Assembly: GCA_035578905.1 (NCBI GenBank)
Contig: JAQJVL010002151.1
Location: 54,144 to 118,143 of the forward strand
DNA from: Stictocephala bisonia
Lineage: Eukaryota; Arthropoda; Insecta; Hemiptera; Membracidae
Direction: 5' to 3'
Length of the DNA: 64,000 nucleotides
Below are positions 59,881 to 64,000 of the stretch, in pieces. Both the position numbers and the translations under genes were made by a program. Below the pieces are notes generated by a model. The model had not been told where the DNA came from and ran no database searches. It was given only the letters and a program-made list of their open reading frames with translations. Within the stretch, counting starts at the first letter, position 1, and each line of letters opens with the position of its first letter.

Positions 59881-62130
59881 TTTTCAACTAACCGAACTAC
59901 ACTGAATTTATGTGTTTAAAACTAATAGTAACTTTGGCCACTTTATTTGGTGGGATTGCAAGTTTACTTTTCTTATATTTGTAATGTGTCTAATCCTTAG
60001 TGCTTAGAATTAATTTTGAAAAGATAAAATATGCATTTCTGCGTAACAACATATTAATAACTACAACAAATTTTAACTGTTAATACTAAAGGTAGGCTTT
60101 CGAGATATTAGGTGTTAGGAAACTCGTTCACATCTAGTCTTGTTAGTAGAAAACAGACCTAGTGAAACGAGTCGCAAAGAGAAATGGCAGAACGCCTGCA
60201 ACTGGTAAATGCAATTGAGACACATCATTCATTTTGCCTATCCAAGAGACTCATGGCACTTCTGATGTAGCTAACGTTATGCAAAAAATGCATATACAGT
60301 ATCATAACATATAATTAAACGAGGATAACTATGGCGTGGTTAGATTTTCGTACGCCTCCTAGTTCCTTAAAAAACAACCTTCAAACTCTGGTGCACATTA
60401 TAATTTTTGGCCGACAGTAATTCAGTTTTTGGCCCAGATGTAAAATTCAAGCAAATTGGCTATGAAGCTCTACCAACCTGTCAATAGTCTCAGGTCATAA
60501 CCAATAGCTCTGCAGAACTTGACTCCATGTTCAGTCAATCATCATACTTCGAGGGTCAGTATAGAGGCTCCTGCCATCTTTCCAAAACGTTCTCTTAACA
60601 AACATCCTTTTCCTCTTTTCTTTAATTTATTCAGTCAGTATTTCAAAACTTCTTACTGCACAGTGGTTCTTACAAAGCCCAAACCAAATGTATTCATACA
60701 AAGGCTTCCTGGACTGGGGAAGGCAGGCTGAACAATTTTCAACTTGAACCCAAACGATGTTCACTACGTAGTTATGTGTTTCTATCCTAGATGCCACTAC
60801 CTAAAAGTTTATTTGTGAAAGCCAATTATTTATGTGTTTTTTATTTGTTACTACACCATATTTGGGTAGCCAAAAAATTATTCACAGCATTAATGAGAGC
60901 ATTCATAGTTTTATTATATCTTATATTTATCAGTTGTTTCCACTAAACAACGTAATCAAATAATTAAAATGTGTCTGTTCGTCCTCAAACCCGTACTAAA
61001 ACAGCTCCCAGTTCGAGTGAACTGCTTTGTAAACAAGGTGTTTAGGTGGTATGTCTACTTTTTTGGTGGATATTAGTGTTTTATTTCAGTTATTGTGTTC
61101 AAAGTATCTGATTATTTAAATTTTTCTTGCTCTAGATCAAACTCTAGCCGTTACTGAAGGAGATTCTGTTGAAATCGCCTGCCCTGAAATATGATAATAG
61201 TCTCGCTAAAATATCGCCAAAGTGCGTCAAGTGTAACGTCTATATTCATGCTTACACAACTAGGGAATTTTCTTTTATACATACCACAATAATTCTCAAA
61301 ATGTATTACTTACAGAAAATGTGTGGCTGTAAATATAATGCCTATTTGAAATGTTTGTTTTATTTAATTAGATTAGTTTAGTTATTTATGAAACCGAATG
61401 AACATATGATGTTATTTGTGGTAATTTAGAATGTAGTAGATTCCAATTAATTATGGTTTCATTTTTAATTATAACGACGTTAAAACGTTTGGTGTGTCTT
61501 TACGGAGAGTCTTCAAACACTGTTTACAGCACTAATGATCATAACATTTAAAGTTACAATTCTTTTAAATTATTTTTCTATGTATATTAGCTTAGTTATA
61601 TATTTATTTTACTTAAAAAAATAAACAATTGTGCAGTAAAGGGCCGAATTGTAACCCGGTGAGAGCTTATTGGTAGAACGTATCTGTACATTCTTCACAA
61701 GTAATTCCACGAATTATTAAAGGTCAAATAATTTATCTTGCATAACGTTGGTTACATCAGAAGTGCCGTGAGTCTCTTGGATAGGCAAAATGAACAATGT
61801 GTCTCAATTACATTCACCAGTGGCAGGCGTTATGTCATTTCACTTGCCCTGTTTTCTACTAACATGACTGGATGAGAATCAGTGTCTTATCACCTAATAT
61901 CTCTAAAGTCTACCTATAGTATTGACAGATACAATCTCTTCCAGTTATAAAATAGATTTGAATGTTTGTGTAGAAAAACAAATGTTATCTTTGAAAATTT
62001 TATTCTAAGCACTAAGGATTAGGAATATTACAAAATAAGCAAATAAAACACGCAATCCCAACAAATAAAGTGACAGATTAAGTATTTTAAACTTAAATGG
62101 ATTTCATGCAGTGTGATTTGTTGAAAAACT
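59881..62130. repeat. Foldback structure 2, ~400-bp arms
   Basis: 59881-60282 is the reverse complement of 61740-62130. Shared blocks are CACTTTATTTG, AATCCTTAGTGCTTAGAAT, TTGTTAGTAGAAAACAG, CATTTTGCCTATCCAAGAGA and GCACTTCTGATGTA. The ~1.45-kb interior (60283-61739) holds only weak open frames (60519-60731 and 61169-61381) without a recognised domain, so it is probably a non-autonomous element. It starts 33 bp from foldback 1. Confidence 0.88.
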
Positions 62131-62454
62131 GTAATATTGGTAAAATAAATTAGAGAATAAATTATAGTTTCTTTGAGACATATCCAATATTAATTTTTTT
62201 TAAACGTAATACATTTTTGTCAATTACTTGTATTTTGTTGTTTGATCGACTAAACTTTGGGAAAGAGATTTTTTGTTCGGACACCTCAAAAAATCAATTG
62301 TGTCTCTATCACGACACGCGGATGGTTGATAATACCAGAAAAGAAGCTGCAGACTTGTGGGATGATAAGGTATTTATTTGAATACCACATCTCATTCCCC
62401 TTTTGCCGGACACTTCAATTACAGTTGTAAGTACTCGTAGTATAAATAAGACAA

Positions 62455-62640
62455 AGTACAGTAGTAGTAGGATGGAATAGAATATTCTTTATCCTTCTTA
62501 AAGCTACAAATCACAAAGTACAGTATTATACAGAGAATAATATTTACTATATACTTAAATTAACAAATAAATATTTTTAAAAAAGCATGGCCTGAAAAGG
62601 CAGAGTACTTTATGATTCAAATATATAAAGAGACAACTAT
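62455..62640 (-). mobile_element. Possible retrotransposon 3' end
   Basis: On the minus strand, GTACTCTGCCTTTTCAGGCC leads to AGGATAAAGAATATTCTATT. An AATAAA-like signal with a TATTC repeat is the usual style of a LINE 3' end. No coding sequence is attached. The next 36-bp array begins 30 bp away. Confidence 0.4.
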
Positions 62641-62667
62641 TACAAAACTACAAAAGAAAATACACAC

Positions 62668-63187
62668 ACACCCATACACGTACAGTGGTTTTGACCCACC
62701 CACCCACCCATACACGAACAATGGAATTGACCCACCCACCCACCCATACATGTACAATGGCAATGACCCACCCACCCACACATGTACAATGGCAATGACC
62801 CACCCATACAGGAACAATGGAATTGACCCGCCCGCCCACCAATACACGTACAATGGCATTGACCCACCCGCCCACCCATACACGTACAGCGGTATTGACC
62901 CACCCACCCACCCATACACGAACAATGGAATTGACCCACCCGCCCACCCATACACGAACAATGGAATTGACCCACCCACCCACCCATACACGAACAATGG
63001 AATTGACCCACCCGCCCACCCATACACGAACAATGGAATTGACCCGCCCGCCCACCCATACACGTACAGTGGTATTGACCCGCCCGCCCACCCATACACG
63101 AACAATGGAATTGACCCATCCGTCCACCCATACACGAACAATGGAATTGACCCGCCCGCCCACCCATATACGTACAATGGCATTGAG
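62668..63187. repeat. 36-bp repeat family, array at 62.7 kb
   Basis: About 14 copies of CATACACGAACAATGGAATT followed by GACCCACCCGCCCACC. Two sequence variants alternate (CGAACAATGGAATT and CGTACAGTGGTATT). Early copies near 62760-62820 are shortened. Long frames on both strands (up to 206 codons) are repeat artefacts. Confidence 0.98.
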
Positions 63188-63199
63188 TAATGAGTAATA

Positions 63200-63236
63200 T
63201 GAATCATAAAAAAATAAAACATTTTTTTATGATTCA
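63200..63236. repeat. Perfect 16-bp hairpin
   Basis: TGAATCATAAAAAAAT at 63200-63215 is exactly complementary to 63221-63236, with a 5-nt loop. It lies 13 bp beyond the last 36-bp copy. Confidence 0.9.
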
Positions 63237-63558
63237 TCCAAAAAAATGTTAATAGTCTTTAGAGTGCAAGAAAGAATATTTCATATTCATTCAATAATAA
63301 ATATTTAAATAAACGAGTTGTATATGTAGCATTGCTGACCTAAACATAAATAACATTAACAATCCATTGTTATATAAACGTATAACGGTACTTTAATTGG
63401 AACATTGTAATGTGATAACATTATTAATGGTTATTATTTTCATGGGGCTTGTTACTGAACCTAGATGTCCTACTACAAATCGATAATTCAAAGGTACGAA
63501 TTAAAATTGATAGAAAGTAATCTATTCTTATAATAATTCAGTTTTGAAAATCTTCGAC

Positions 63559-64000
63559 CAACTAAATCTAGAGTTCCACTGGACCGATTTTAATAATTAA
63601 TGTGTTGTTGGAAAGCTTCCGACATGTAGATTTGCCAAAAAATATGAAAGTTTGATGTTTTTTTTGTATTTATGGTGAAAAAGTCAAAAAACCTGTTCTC
63701 CATAAGAAATACATTGAAAACGGGTTTTCACAAATTTTTTATTTTAAGTTAATTTTTAGCTGCCTTTTTTGAGGTTTTTCAAGAAATGCTTAGTAGCCAT
63801 TTGTAGGAAATTCAATTCTCTTTCAGAAAATCACCTTCCACTTTAGTCGATTTCCTCACCGTTTAAAAGTTATTTGCAAAAAAACCAAAGCTACCACACA
63901 TTTTTTGTGTTGAAAAAATACTGAGTTACATATATTTTAGTTAAACTTTGTACAACTAAATCTAGAGTTCCACTGGACCGATTTTAATAATTAATGTGTT
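63559..64000. repeat. Possible ~394-bp tandem repeat, cut by the window end
   Basis: CAACTAAATCTAGAGTTCCA at 63559 recurs at 63953 and stays identical for all 48 bp to the window end. The spacing is 394 bp. Whether it is a satellite or a pair of flanking repeats cannot be told from here. Confidence 0.6.

Noticed and set aside
62612..63237. Frames of 126-206 codons rich in HPYT/GGWV
   Set aside because: They are translations of the 36-bp repeat, with no similarity outside the array. The same holds for frames at 34359-34580, 41493-41929 and 41860-42216.

Overview
The window looks like eukaryotic, probably insect, repeat-dense and very AT-rich DNA. Reasons: no bacterial operon structure; many non-LTR retrotransposon fragments that end in short 3' repeats; Tc1/IS630-type and mariner-type transposase relics; tRNA-derived SINE-like units; micro- and minisatellites in abundance. 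A hemipteran-like genome is a guess from the transposase families, not a demonstration. I found no convincing host protein-coding gene, tRNA or rRNA gene. Almost every long open reading frame is either transposon-derived or an artefact of a tandem repeat whose unit length is a multiple of three.

Layout. 1-0.66 kb: a 71-bp dimeric minisatellite. 0.7-12.2 kb: AT-rich DNA with decayed retrotransposon pieces (4.1-5.0, 7.7-8.4 kb), a (TA)n tract and a 98-bp tandem repeat. 12.2-15.2 kb: (TAG)n/(TG)n followed by a 40-copy, 68-bp minisatellite with higher-order structure. 16.4-20.1 kb: a 3.7-kb DNA transposon with ~475-bp terminal inverted repeats and a dead Tc1/IS630-type transposase. 20.4-21.4 kb: a second, Tc1-like dead transposase. 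21.6-25.3 kb: a 38-bp minisatellite. 26.2-26.9 kb: a 21-bp minisatellite. 31.1-33.4 kb: a broken non-LTR retrotransposon. 34.4, 41.5, 42.0 and 62.7 kb: arrays of one shared 36-bp repeat. 36.0 and 37.2 kb: SINE-like units. 37.4-40.0 kb: an 85-bp minisatellite. 40.5-43.6 kb: a retrotransposon tail merging into a large inverted repeat with a minisatellite-bearing insertion in one arm. 44.4 kb: mariner-type HTH relic. 45.4-49.3 kb: two minus-strand retrotransposon pseudogenes. 50.5-57.4 kb: a nested composite. 59.1-62.1 kb: two adjacent foldback structures. 63.56 kb to the end: the start of a possible 394-bp repeat.

The most interesting region is 50.5-57.4 kb. A minus-strand transposase-like gene of an arthropod family that I recognise only by motifs (a C-x2-C knuckle after an FN-x-x-F block, DSCGG-x-N-x-NW, FP-x-x-GHS) is split by one retrotransposon. 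A 0.9-kb palindrome in its upstream region is split by a second retrotransposon, which still has an uninterrupted reverse transcriptase frame, a 6-bp target duplication (ATTGCT) and an (ATT)n tail. With both retrotransposons removed, the host element would be about 3.3 kb, with GGGGAAAAAGGGGAA-type subterminal repeats in inverted orientation near both ends.

The second theme is a 36-bp repeat family spread over five places. Its intact form carries four C-triplets separated by single bases, giving a textbook G-quadruplex motif on the minus strand in most copies. The array at position 1 is a decayed dimer of the same unit that has lost this motif. All similarity statements come from reading by eye; no database search or alignment was run.
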